Positions 33,351 through 44,323 of a DNA stretch of 64,000 nt are shown in pieces. Position 1 is the first letter of the stretch; each line of letters begins with the position of its first letter. Source of the DNA: Gautieria morchelliformis (taxonomy: Eukaryota; Basidiomycota; Agaricomycetes; Gomphales; Gomphaceae); assembly GCA_015179125.1 (NCBI GenBank), contig WHVA01000322.1, positions 62,001-126,000 of the forward strand. Reading direction: 5' to 3'. A model generated the notes under the pieces. That model saw only the letters and a program-made list of their open reading frames with translations, ran no database searches and had not been told where the DNA came from. The translations under genes and the position numbers were made by a program.

Positions 33351-34128
33351 GAAGGGACGGGGAAATTGTTTGATGAAAATATCCAAGTCTTCTTCGGCTA
33401 TCCAACTGGAATAATTCCAGTAAAAGGTCTTGGTCCTGGTCCTGGTCCTGGTCCTGGTCCTGGGGAGATGTCTTCTTCAGCCACCAGTAGTGCAAGCCAA
33501 CACTAAGAGAACTGCAATGCAATTGTGGCTCCCTCTAAGGCAGCCTGGGATGACTACCTGGCTCCTTAGCAGAGAAAAAGCTGCCCCACTGAAGAGGTCA
33601 ACCCCAATAGTTCACTGCAGAGATCTCCCTGGGAAGAGATCTTTTGTGTTCTACACTATAATCTTTTGTGTTCTACACTATAATCTTTTGTGTTCTACGC
33701 TATATAGGCTATCTATTAATTCACTCTCACGCAATTTTATTCTATCTAGTGGGCAGAGAGGAGAGGAGGGTGGTGGTGGAGTGCGCAGACGCGGCTGCAC
33801 AGCGTTCTGCCAGCGCGTTCTGCCAGCTCAGCGCAGGGTTGAGCGCTGGAGCCGGAAGATCGGCGTGAACCGCCAGGAGCTCGCGGCTGCGCCGCTCGCA
33901 CTCCAGGTTCACGCCGGTCTGCCGGTCACGTGACCGCTGCGCAGCGTTGGTGCTTGCAGCTGCGCTGCTCGCCGCTGACATAAGTTTTACGTAATATTAT
34001 TTATAAGCGGCGCCCACAACCTCCCACCGTGCTACTTTCACCTATAGGAATGCCATTGTTCTCCTGCTCTCTTATACATCCACGACGCGCCGTCCTCATC
34101 CGCTTTCTACGACATCACACTGCCCTTC

Positions 34129-35240
34129 ATGCCTGGACTAGCACGCAGAGCCTCCACTCATCGATCCTCTCCTACGGGCTCTGGGGCCAACCCAACCTGT
34201 TCCCCCAACGTGTGCAACCGTTCTGACAAAGTCAAGGCATTGCCCCCGCCGCCCCCTGGCATGCCTCGCAGGCCACAGGCTGACTCCATCTCAATGACCA
34301 TCTGTGAGAGGTGGAAGACCGAAACACCAGAAACCCGTGCACGTCACAGCGACATCAAGGAGGTCGGGCACCAGCTCACCTACCCTGGCTACCGTTTCCA
34401 GCACATGAAGAAGGCCGACAGAGATCGTCTGCGTGCTGAAAAGCAGGCCAAGAGGGAGCGCGAGTGCGCCACGCGTAAACCACAGGCTCGAACGCGTGCC
34501 AGTGCCACCCAGGAACCCCCGCCGCTCTACACCACTGAAGCACGTTTTGGTCCCGCAGGTCCATATCCCCATATCCTCCCATGTCTGAGGCGTCTACGCC
34601 TCCAGTCGACCAATTCCTCACCCCGCTTCCCACCCCACCCGGCGCTCCAGAGACGCAACTGAACGACCAGTTCGACGCTCTCTGGCTCGAAAAACTTGGC
34701 CCGTTCCCTACTATGTCGCACATTACTAGTTCACAGGTTGGTTTATATTGTATTATTGCACCCCAAAATATTTTTTTATTAACGATGTGCATAGCAGCAA
34801 ACCCGACAGTCCCGATTGATGACCCCGAGGGTTTCAACCTCGGCGATATCGACTTTGGGGGGTTATTCGATGGCTCTCGCGAGATCGAAGTCTTGTTTGG
34901 CGCCAACATGCTATCGTTCAGCGACATTCACCAACTCAAGGCATTTACAGTCTCCTGAGCAATCCCCAGTACCACCATCGCAAGCGCGAGCCGGTAGATG
35001 CGTGCCAACGAGGACGCTAGAGTCCCGTTGACGGTTTCCAGCATCAACCGCACCCGGCAGTCTCGAAGACTTGCAAGGGTATTCTATGAGCTGTTTTGTG
35101 GACATGCAGGCGCTGCAAGGGGACGAGGTATTCGCACAGATAACGAACGTGGCCATTTCTGAGCTTGACGGGTGTGTACGCCCTATGCCCCGCTGGCGGG
35201 TGCAGCGAACTCATCGATTGGACAGACTGGTGGCACATTA
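34129..35240 (+). pseudogene. HMG-box protein gene, probably damaged
   Basis: From ATG 34129 the frame reaches ICERWKTETPETRARHSD … YPGYRFQHMKKADRDRLRAE, the second and third helices and basic tail of a fungal HMG-box (DNA-binding, transcription-factor type, as in mating and sexual-development regulators). The first helix (the usual R-P-x-N-A-F) is not recognisable. A +1 frame change near 34,560 leads into MSEASTPPVDQFLTP…, then a likely intron (34,738-34,793, GTTGGT…CATAG) and IDDPEGFNLGDIDFGGLF, an acidic stretch that could be an activation region. A further segment, MSCFVDMQALQGDEVFAQIT (about 35,085), may be the last exon. Helitron 3 ends 78 bases upstream of the ATG. It may be a pseudogene, or a gene whose first exon lay across the insertion site. 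Confidence 0.55.
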
Positions 35241-35860
35241 GGGCCTGGCAGCTGTGGGCTCTATATTCCCAAGTGGCTCATGTTCATCCCTCCGTTTTCT
35301 CTGTTTGGTATCGGCCTGGAATTCCCATCGCTTCATATCATGGCAAATCCTTTTCTTCTCGGCTTACACACCCACGGATATGTCTTTTGTCCTTCGCGTA
35401 GCTTCTTCATCATGCCAATAAATTGCGGTTTAAATCTCTGATTTTCACGCAGCTAATCAACGAGAGTCATGCGCTGACCTCTCATCTCGCCTTCGTGAAC
35501 CGTCCGCGGTTGGCTAGGCACCAGCTCGTGCGCTGACAGCCTCAGGGCAGCCCGCAGAGCGAGTAATACTTGTCTCATCATCATCTCCTAAACGTCTTAA
35601 CTTGTATAAGTAAAATGAAACTCGTGTTATCTCCCAAGCGTTCTTCCCACTGACAGGGCAGTTTTTGTCTATAAAACCTGCCTATCGAGTACAGCCATCG
35701 TATCTCAACCACTGGGAACATCGAAAACCATATACTATATCATCCACTATCTCCGAAGCTCCAATCCAAGCTCACATCTTCGAATCTGACCTTGCACATA
35801 AATGTAATGATGAACCTGCCATAGGTTCAGAAACACATCTACTTACAAAGGTTCAGCCAT
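35241..35860. other. no gene recognised
   Basis: Probably the 3' untranslated region of the HMG gene and spacer. Short open frames only. Confidence 0.35.
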
Positions 35861-36213
35861 GGTTTCTGAAGCACTTCCACCAATTCTGCCCACTTTGTCA
35901 CTTCCACTTTCAGAACAATGTTGGAAGTGAAGCAGATCACATAGTACGTGGCATCCAGGGTCAGTAAAGGGATGGGGAGTTCAGGGGAGGGCAGGGTTGC
36001 TGGTGAGTACAGAGCAATGGCGCTGGCTGCAGTTGAGGATGGTATAATATGGGCTCGCTGGCAGAGGGGATCCTTAGACTTTTCTCTTTGGATTTCCTTT
36101 GTCAGGTGAGATTCCCTCTTAGTGTATTTTCTTATTTATTTATATACTTTGGATTTCCCCTCTGTCAGCTCACATGACTGTGTGATCTCTGCAATGTGCC
36201 AGGGTTTCCCATA
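35861..36213 (+). mobile_element. LTR family E, diverged copy
   Basis: It shares GGCATC(C)AGGGTCAG, GGTATAATATGGGCTCGCTG, TTAGACTTTTCTCTTTGGAT, the repeated TTTGGATTTCC…GTCAG motif (36,085-36,105 and 36,148-36,168) and the end CCAGGGTTTCCCATACA with the LTRs at 40,973 and 54,449. The 5' limit is unclear, and no target duplication was established. Confidence 0.6.
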
Positions 36214-37115
36214 CAGCAGAAAAGTCTCACTATAGAGGACCAGCAGTTGTACTGCATGTTGCATGCCACCATAGGTGCATTCAGAATCAGAGATAGTGAC
36301 TTTGAGTCTACAACCTCTTCCATGCACACTGCATATGACAGCTGCTCTTCTTTCATTGACCTCCCCCACTGGAACACCCATCCCATACTTTTCCAAATTC
36401 TGAGATGGATCCAGAAGATTGCCTCCAGAATATGGAAGAGGAGTTGATGCAATACTGGTTAAATACCAACGTGGTTGAAGCGAGTTACTAGCTATTTTGA
36501 ATAAGTTAGATGTACCACACAATAGTGAAAACACAATAGAGATAAGCTGAGTTTTGGAAGAGTAGAACCGGTGGAGATAGCAGTGGCGGGGTGGAAGAGA
36601 GATGGCTGCAAAGCTGGTGAACCCACAACTCCAGCAGACTTCAACATAGATTGGGAAAAAGGGCACATGTTTTTCAACATGCGCTGCATCTACTTCACAA
36701 TTGTCAGGGACTTTTTCTGAAGGACCAGGCCCACATCATTGGGCACTGTGTAAATAACCCATTTACACACACTTCTCCTATCAATGTGTAGCACTAGTAG
36801 CTTATTTAATGCCAGTGGGCCAGTATGGACCCACTGTATAGTTCTTGCATGGGAACCACACAGCAGTTTCCCATCTTAACCTTACCTTCTAACTGTCACT
36901 ATGTAGCATCCAGAATACCACACATTGGTCAAGTTCTGTCTGCCCTTGTGATACACAAGGTCATAAGGTCAACATCTTTACACCTTTTTGAACTCTCCTG
37001 CAGTTGTTTGCCACACAAACAACTGATTGTGGATTTGGTGCAATCTTGAAAAAGATCACTACATCAACAATCATACATCGGAGACCCTCCAGTAGATCCC
37101 TCTACTGTCGATTGT
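36214..37115. other. no gene recognised
   Basis: Minus-strand frames (36,136-36,666) overlap the LTR and look non-coding. No domain, RNA gene or repeat pair found. Confidence 0.3.
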
Positions 37116-37523
37116 ATGCCCACTATGATCCCACACAATCAAAGGTGGATGCGAGCTAGCAGCTCATGGCCCCAGCCCCAAGTGCAGCCTAGCAATGCAA
37201 CGGCTGATGCTACCCTGGACTCAGAGCCCAGGGAATTGGAAGACAGCAAGGTCATTGACCCCTCCGTGCTCATTCCCCCAATAGAGGATAAGGAAGCCCC
37301 CAACCATGTGTCTCCAAGTGTGGTCAAGGATGAGGTGCTGCCAGGCAACATACCAGTGTCCCCACCCCAAGCCCCCTTGCTGGTAGACAAAGGCAAGAGG
37401 CCAGAAGCCTCCCCATCATCTGACTGGAGGAGATCCAGATTGGACTATAAATCAAATTCAAGACAACGCTCAAGGAGTCGATCAACCATTGTTCCCTTTC
37501 AGGAACAACATAGCAAAAGATGA
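37116..37523 (+). CDS. unrecognised Pro/Ser-rich frame, perhaps a transposon ORF fragment
   Basis: 135 codons of low complexity: acidic/Pro-rich middle (DPSVLIPPIEDKEAPNHVSP) and Ser/Arg end (SRLDYKSNSRQRSRSRST). No family is recognised. Downstream coding-like text ends at the ~110-bp block shared with the insertion in the Penelope element, so this may belong to a larger repeat. Confidence 0.3.
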   Translation: MPTMIPHNQRWMRASSSWPQPQVQPSNATADATLDSEPRELEDSKVIDPSVLIPPIEDKEAPNHVSPSVVKDEVLPGNIPVSPPQAPLLVDKGKRPEASPSSDWRRSRLDYKSNSRQRSRSRSTIVPFQEQHSKR

Positions 37524-37659
37524 GCACCTGATGATAGTCAGAGCTCTGAGTACTCAAGCTCAAGTCAAAAGAGCCCGAGAACACATGCTGTAGACAATGA
37601 GACAGCGGCTGCGATGGCCAAGCAGGTGCAAGAGGCCATGCACAGGAATACCCTCACAG

Positions 37660-37795
37660 GCCTCAAGCACGAGCACATCATTAGGACTGAGCATGCTTTA
37701 CAAGTTCAGGCCACTGTCTCAATTGTGATATATTTTATGAAATATAGACCAGCTAAGCTATATATACATATATATGACAATTCCAAACACCCATT
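37660..37795 (+). repeat. ~110-bp repeat also ending the 605-bp insertion at 51.5 kb
   Basis: CTCAATTGTGATATATTTTA, TGAAATATAGA, AGCTAAGCTATATATACATA and TATATGACA(A/G)TT are shared with 51,480-51,590 in the same order, with weaker similarity upstream. Both end in AACNNCCC. This is the common terminus of an unclassified element. Confidence 0.6.
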
Positions 37796-37926
37796 ATAGT
37801 GGTCAGCTATTTCAGAGAATTTCATGGATTCATAATGTGAGGCCTAGTCCACACCTCTGCTTGACATTCAATTCAGCTGCAATTGAGATGTTTTACAATT
37901 CTCGGGAAAAATAGATCAAGAAAACC

Positions 37927-38560
37927 TTGACTGTGGAATCATTTGAGAAGCTCATAAATGAAAGTGAAGATTTACTCATGGACAATGTTTCTCACCAAAT
38001 CTGCCTTGTATATTATTCTACTCCCCACAAGCCTATTACACCATCTGTTGGCCATCAACTCTGTATGCAACTCTGGCGATTGGAAGAAAACAAAGCTCTT
38101 AACATGTTGCAGCAGTTTTCTCAGGTGCTTAGTGGCTTTCTAGACAAGCATGGTCCTGGGGTTTGCCTTCTATGGATCACAGATAAATTGATCAGTTCAC
38201 GAGAAGTTTCCATTCTTTCCCTTGGATGTGCAGATGGAACAATCCACCGATATGAATATCATATGGTGATAATGATATTTCCTCTTTGCCCTCCTATACT
38301 TCTTGATACAGTCCTAACATTCAGGATATTCTGTGATATCATACCAGACCTGGCTGTCATGGAGAAGCAATTCAAGCTTTGGAATATGATTCTTTTTCTT
38401 GCCAAGTGGCAGCCACCACAGGACAGTTTTTAAATGTCTGGCAATTACAGGCAGATTGTCAGATTATCTTGCAACTATACGAGACTGAAATTGATGGTGT
38501 TCAATACCTTTCACTCATCAGTCAAGAAAACATTACCTATTGCTACTCATAGGGAATCAT
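37927..38560 (+). pseudogene. WD40-like protein fragment
   Basis: Segments read TVESFEKLINESEDLLMDNV, MQLWRLEENKALNMLQQFSQ, GCADGTIHRYEY (WD-blade-like) and, after a frame change near 38,380, CQVAATTGQFLNVWQLQADC, again WD-like. Fungal repetitive WD40 genes of this sort are common. No complete start or stop context is seen, and the 3' part is in another frame. Likely a decayed gene copy. Confidence 0.4.
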
Positions 38561-38841
38561 AGGGAAGTGGCTTGATTATATCTTCTTCCATTATTTGCTC
38601 AAGTGACAGTCCAATAAAGAGCACAGGATATCCTGAACATGACTGAGTTGAAAGTGGAGTTAACAAGCAATATACCTGGGTACAACTTCACATTGTCAGA
38701 CCAGTTTGGGGTTGAGGCTAGCCTGACTATCTCTCAAATGGAAGTTAGTAATGAATTCACAATGTCAAGTGGTTTACTAAATTCAATGGTTGCCCTCATC
38801 ATGGCCAAGGCATCTGAAGCTAAGGGTTGTAAAGAAAAGTG

Positions 38842-40182
38842 CTACTTCAGTATTTTCCGCCCATTTAGCTTCCCCTCTAACATGATCAATCTGGTTTCAA
38901 CTTGCAGATAGGTTGGCCACAGAGTGAATGGGTTGATCAATTGGGTAGTAGAAACAACCTTGCCAGTGTCTAATTTCAAGTAATCTAACCCATCCATTAC
39001 CACTGATTGCACTACCCCAAGCAGCCACTTGTCATGCAATTCTTGTTTTGTCATAGGTTTCCTGTGTCCAGTCTTTCCTGTTGGCTTGAACCTCCATGAG
39101 CATCTTGACACCTGCTAAAAGAACCTGATAAAGTATTTCTACACCCAATGTGTGGTTTGGATCCATTGGGTGACTGAACTTGCATTTGGGATGCAAAATG
39201 CCTTTCGTCATGCCATCAAGGATATAGGTGGCTATGGTGATATGCTCCACTGCAGTTTCTTTGAATGCTAATGATTTTCCCAAGAAGGTGATATGTTCTG
39301 CATGATGGGCTATATCCTCCTGATTGAAAATATCCACAACATAGACAGCAGGTGTTGGTAATCATTGATTTCCATGGCTAGCTCATAGCAGGCAACTAAT
39401 TCCACCACATTGAGGAGTGCATGGAGGCTCTTCAGAGAACACCTGGCCACAACTGCTGGAATGTTGAGTTTGTTGATAGTGTTCTCAAATCAGCTGATAA
39501 TATGTGAAAAAACATGTGTCTGGGTGTCCTTGCTTCTGGCAAGCCAGTTGGTATGTACACTCTGAAGTGCACGTATTGCTCTCTTCTCAGTAGTTATCAC
39601 CCTGCAAGATGGCTAAGTGCATGGCAATATAGTTTAACAGGTAAGCCATACTATGATAAAACCTGCTCCACACCTGTGGTGAAATCCTGCAAGCTATTGC
39701 TTGTGGTTCCCACCTGATCAACAACAGTGTCAAGAGCATCAGCCAGAGCATCCCTGCCAGCCACATCAGACTTTCTGACCATAAGCTTGTCAGGGCTATT
39801 GCACCTCGCTTTTTGATATACAGAGCGATTACATCACACTCAACAGCTTTGTTTTGGAGTGCATCAAAAGATTTCACCTGCATGGTGGCAAGATTGGGGA
39901 AGGGAGGGGAATGTGAACATGAGACCAAGTAAGGGATAATGGACATTGGCATAGGAATGAGGTCTGTATAGATATGGGAAAGAGAGGCAAGGTGAGTATT
40001 GATGATGTGTTGTGCATGAATCCAATAGCCACTTGAAGAAGGAAGAATGTGACCAGGTACATAGCAGTCAAGCATGCCAGTGGATGTCGGACGATTCGAA
40101 TGGCCTGTCCAAGGAAATACAGAAAATCCATCCCAAGTTGCTCCAAGTACTCGAATAGAGCTGTTTTGCATATGTTTATCAT
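38842..40182 (-). pseudogene. decayed minus-strand coding region, unrecognised repetitive family
   Basis: Coding-like segments: TGKTGHRKPMTKQELHDKWL and VVMDGLDYLKLDTGKVVSTT (38,842-39,111), AFKETAVEHITIATYILDGM (39,032-39,337), VRKSDVAGRDALADALDTVV (about 39,740), and a hydrophobic part (39,874-40,182). They are split by stops and frame changes. The last ~330 bases recur at 45,030-45,365. Family unknown; a transposon-linked gene is likely. Confidence 0.35.
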
Positions 40183-40592
40183 GTTACTAGCAGTGGGGTG
40201 TCAGAAAGCAACAAGAAGAAGTAAACATAACCTTTACGGGGGAAGCATGGTAGGGGTATTCAATTGCTATTGAATGACTGGGGGTCAGGAGAGAGGGAGA
40301 GAATCGTCATGATCTCACTTACTGGCTGGGTTTCAGGAACAGCAACATCGTCTGGGTGTGATATTTTGGTAGGGAAAAATTCAGAAGAGATGGGGTCATC
40401 TTTCATATGCATAATAACTTAGCCTTTATATGAATTTTCCCTTGTATATGACATTTTATTCGTAAACTAAGTGATTAACCAGTTGGAAGGGGTCCTCACA
40501 CGATCGTATATCAATCATAACAATGGGTGGCGCACCGCTGAAGGGAACCAGCTGCACACCTTGGAATGAAAATACAAGGTGGGTCCATGTAT
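39854..40592. repeat. ~750-bp direct repeat, copy 1
   Basis: It matches 45,030-45,790 almost throughout: GGAGTGCATCAAAA, GGTGAGTATTGATGATGTGT, GCAACAAGAAGAAGTAAACA, ATGCATAATAACTTAGCCTT, ending at GGTGGGTCCATGTA. Identity looks about 85-90%. It is a dispersed repeat with a little coding texture on the minus strand. Confidence 0.75.
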
Positions 40593-40972
40593 ATATTGGA
40601 ATTGATAGTAATTTTGAACACAATAGAGTCAAGGTCCGCAATAGTGTACAAGGGCTACAAGGGCTGCATGGTACCATGAAAAAAAAACTATGTGTATATT
40701 GGAATTGATAGTAATTTTGAACATGTCATGGATAGAGTCGGGGTCTGCAACAGTGTACAAGGGCTACAAGGGCTGCATGGTGCACACAAAAACAATGTGT
40801 ATGTTGGATTTGGTAGTAATTTTGAATATATCACAGATAGAGCTGACGTCCATGACAGTGTACAAACAAGGGCTGCATGATACCACAAAAAAACTTGGAA
40901 TTGATAGTAATTTTGAACACGTCTCAGATAGAGTCGAGGTCCATGACAGTGTACAAGGGCTACAAGGGCTGC
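40593..40972. repeat. ~115-bp tandem array
   Basis: Four units: TTGGAATTGATAGTAATTTT, GAACA…GATAGAGTC, GGTC…CAGTGTACAAGGGCTA, CAAGGGCTGCATGGTACCAT and an A-tract. The array continues for a few bases after the LTR at 40,973, which shows the LTR landed inside it. Confidence 0.8.
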
Positions 40973-41466
40973 TGTCAGGGGACACCCTGTTTTCCATTTC
41001 CAGTTTCCGACACCATACCCAGTTCCGACTCCATTTCCGACTCCGGTTCCGGTTCCGATTCCATCTCTGCCTCTGCTTTCGGAAATGATTCCGCTTCTGG
41101 GAGAACTTCCACCAGTTCTGTTCGCTTTGCCAGTTCCACTCCAATTTCCGACTTCCGCTCTCGGAACAGTGTCGGAAATCAAGCGACTCGCGTAATAGGT
41201 GGCATCAAGGGTCGATCAAGGGTCAGGGAGGTCAGGGGGATGCAGGGTTGATGGCAAGTGCCAAGTGCTGTCCCTGGCTGCGCAGCGTAGTATAATACGG
41301 GCTCGCTGACATTGGGGGTCCTTAGACTTTTCTCTTTGGATTTCCCCTTGTCAGGTGAGAATCCCCTCTCTTGTATACTCTGTTGTTCATTTATACATAC
41401 TTTGGATTTCCCCTTGTCAGTTGTGTGGTAGTGTGATCTCCACAACCAGCCAGGGTTGCCCTTACA
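40973..41466 (+). mobile_element. solo LTR, family E (494 bp)
   Basis: It starts TGTCAGGGGACACCC and ends GGTTGCCCTTACA, with target duplication GCTGC (40968-40972, 41467-41471). Nearly identical to the solo LTR at 54,449. It has TATAATACGGGCTCGCTG (promoter-like) and the duplicated CTTTGGATTTCC…TTGTCAG motif enclosing GTGAGA…CAG (41355-41420). Confidence 0.9.
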
Positions 41467-41619
41467 GCTGCATGGTACCATGAAAAAACAATTGCACTAT
41501 CTGACAGTTGCGCAGCACTGTGAGTGCAATTTATTTTAGATTAAGGTGTCAACTAGTGCCTTTTAATGAGTAGAATCTATTGCCTAGTGATTAAAATCAC
41601 TGTGTTCGCCCCTCGTCTA

Positions 41620-43491
41620 TGTGCTGACTAAGCCTTTCGAGGCGCGTCCAGCACTGATGAATGAAGGTCACGTGACCGCATCGACAGAAGAATGGTGTCG
41701 ATCCAAGGGATAGTCAAATCAAAAGCGTTCGCTTTTAAGGTAGTATAGATTAAACAGTGATAGTAGACCCTCGATGAAGATTTAGAATAAACTATCAAGA
41801 TCTGAACTCTGTAGCTATCAAACAAGACTACAGCAATTTCAGGAGGCAGAATAATCGATTCTGGATGATCTCGTTCATACATGTGTACTAGCTATTTATA
41901 CTATGTTGGTAGTAACTACTAGTGTTCAAGATACTGGATGGATGGGTCGAAAGACTACTTGTAGCTAAGGGGTGACTAGTTTATAGTCATAAAGTCATGG
42001 GGTGATGGGGATGGTATCAGGATTGTCTGGGCTTTGGAATGGAGATCTGTACCTAGTATACAAAGCCCCTGTCCACATGATGTTAAGATAATAATCAGTC
42101 AGACGTGTCATGGGGTTCAAATAGGAAAATGAATCTGAGTTTACCCTGCACAGCATATATGCTAGGCTTGGGGATGGGGCCGCTATCTCTGTGCCCTTTC
42201 TGTGGGACAGCTGATTGAATATGTGTACTGCAGGTGACTTTCTCAGGTCGCTCCACAGCATGCTATACCCCTGTGCAATCTATTGTTCTTTGCAGCGTTT
42301 GGTGCCCGCAGCCCTCGGTGCCTATGGCCTGGCGCCTGTCGACATCATGGCCGATGCCATTGTCAAGATTGGTTTGCAAGCGTTAATATCGTGTATTAGT
42401 GAACACAGCGAATGCCTGAATAACTTGTGCGAATAAGTATGCCATTCGGCAAATAAGTGAACCGATGAATGTTCACGAAAAAAGAGGGTTTGCCCGAACG
42501 GGGCTCACCCTATCTACAGTCGTAGCGAAATAGCTCGCAGCACTTGACGACGTAACGTGCAAGATATCACGGAAGGGCTGTATAAGTTTAGATGGTCCCT
42601 TCGCTGGCAAAGGTGCTCCTTCAGAGCCCTTCGCCAACAGCTTAGAGAGTAGTTCGAAGGCTAAGGTAATGAAGATGAAGTATGAGAACTCACCAGTGAT
42701 GCCTAAGTCCTTGGCTGGTTGAAGATAGAAATCTTCAAGGGAAGGCTCAAGAAGATGATCACAGCAAGGTCAAGTTTGCACAAGATGGACGACGTATGAT
42801 AATTGAACTGGGGAATATACATGCGAATGTAAACTACTTATATCGAATACTCGTATGGTATCAGCGAATAGGAAAGAAGCCGTCACGAGTCAGGGTTGGA
42901 TAGGGGTGCGCAGTTATGATACTAAGGAGATGGAATAAACATACAATAGAGTGAGGGAAGAATGTGAACATGAGATGACAGAGAGTAAAAGGGGGCGAAG
43001 GCACTTATGGACAAAACCATGTCTTGGGACCCGCATACATGCTACCCTGCACGGACTCTTGGTCTACTGGGTTGATTCCCGCACGACCTATGGGAGGGAT
43101 GCCCTGAGAACACGCATTGGCCATACGAATGCCCAATGGGGTTGGATTAAGAAGGTGATGGGGCTAATGATGAACCATCATGCCGGGTGATTGGTATCGA
43201 TCATATTTGATGGCGCGCCTGCTGGCGAAATGCGCGAGTAGCCAATAGCGGTTCGGAGGATGGGGCGAACAGCGAGTAGAGTAGACATACAGGAGGAGTG
43301 GTCGGTAGGTGCGGCGAGCTCTGACGAAGATGCTAGGGAGTGACAAGGGGGAACATGGAGGTAGCGCGGTAGGAGAAATAAACCGGTCATGACAGCCATC
43401 ACTCGATAGGCGCGCCGTCCCTGATTGACCACACGTGGTCGACGCTCGAACTCCTGTATATTACCCGATCTATGGGTAATATAGCATGTCA
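41620..43491 (-). mobile_element. LTR family B, minus-strand copy, split by a solo LTR
   Basis: On the minus strand it ends CTTAGTCAGCACA (41620) and runs through the same blocks as the copy at 7,443-8,238, including GGTCACGTGACC (41666-41677) and the ACTAGTAGTTACTACC box. The solo LTR A at 42,361-43,394 interrupts it. The outer end, near 43,491 (TGACATGCTATATTACCC on the minus strand), is approximate. Confidence 0.65.
42361..43394 (-). mobile_element. solo LTR, family A, reverse (1,034 bp)
   Basis: On the plus strand it starts TGTCAAGATTGG and ends GGTCATGACA, with target duplication GCCAT (42356-42360, 43395-43399). It is the reverse counterpart of the LTR at 4,710 and keeps the GGTGAGTTCTCA site. 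It sits inside LTR B, so it is younger than that copy. Confidence 0.9.
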
Positions 43492-43700
43492 TAAATTCAT
43501 GTGATCGTCGTCTGCGCCGACGTCTGTCATGAATATAATTTCTGTTTCTTTTTGATTTTTCTTTTGTTTTTCTTTCTTTCTTTATTAGTTTCTTTTTATA
43601 TATAAACGATTTGAAGTGAAAATAATTGCTTTTATCACAACAATTTAAGGGACGCCAAAAACACCTTCAACTAAACACCTTCAATTAATACCTAACATTC
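43492..43700. other. T-rich spacer
   Basis: Poly-T/CTTT-rich stretch (43,540-43,600), then ACACCTTCAA(C/T)TAA repeated twice. No gene seen. Confidence 0.3.
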
Positions 43701-43706
43701 ATCCAT

Positions 43707-44323
43707 ATGTCACCTGGTGCACAAAAACTCCATTATATCCCTTACTTCTCACCTGTGGTAGATTGGCATGTGTTCAGCCCAGAACATCACAGCTTTCAGC
43801 CTCCACTCTCTCCAGGATGGGATCTGGAGCTAGACCCTTGCGATATCACTGACCCCGAAGACATACCAGAAGACACGTTACCTGCTAATGCCCCCATTTC
43901 AAATCTTCTACCCCAATGGGACAGGTGCCCAAGATCCCTGGCATTCACGTTGGAGCTGTTGATCCAGGAAACTTGAATGACCCAGTGCACTCTAGTCCCT
44001 TAGAAAGTGATTTTCATGTAGACACTATCCCCAAGCCTAATGGCATTTTGGGGAAGCCCTCAAGCGGGGGCTATTCCCTATCTAGAATTCTGGGATGGAC
44101 AATTGAAGATTACAGAGCTATTCAGCTATATTTGCTGCTTGTCTTTTTATTTATTTTTCCAACCATGGGTCCAGGAATCTCTTCAAGAGCTATCCAGAAG
44201 CCACCTGGAACTTTGAATAGCTTCAAGTCTCAAGATCCAGATGTCGTTGATGATCTTTGCCATGAAGTAAATAGTCCTGCAGGACTTTGGCTCTTCATGG
44301 CTAACTGTTTCTCATTAGGCTGA
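43707..44323 (+). pseudogene. unrecognised repetitive fungal protein, two frames
   Basis: The first frame is LHYIPYFSPVVDWHVFSPEH … LSPGWDLELDPCDITDPEDI. An overlapping second frame continues PSSGGYSLSRILGWTIEDYR. The G-x-x-S-G-G-Y-x-L-x-x-x-L-G-W pattern resembles a repetitive Agaricomycete protein type seen near transposons, but I cannot name it. The frame change near 43,930 and the lack of a clear end suggest a broken copy. Confidence 0.4.

Larger units (their letters stand above)
27399..34050 (-). mobile_element. Helitron 3 (near-autonomous, ~6.65 kb)
   Basis: The minus-strand 3' terminus is the same hairpin and CTAG as Helitron 2 (CTAG at 27399-27402). The 5' terminus is near 34,050 (CCTATAGGTGAAAG…), with T following on the plus strand, which fits insertion between A and T. 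It encodes a Rep-helicase, has GGTCCT hexamers at 33,428-33,462, a 23-bp unit (ATCTTTTGTGTTCTACACTA) three times at 33,640-33,705, and the shared palindrome cluster near its 5' end. A solo LTR sits in its N-terminal coding region. Confidence 0.85.
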
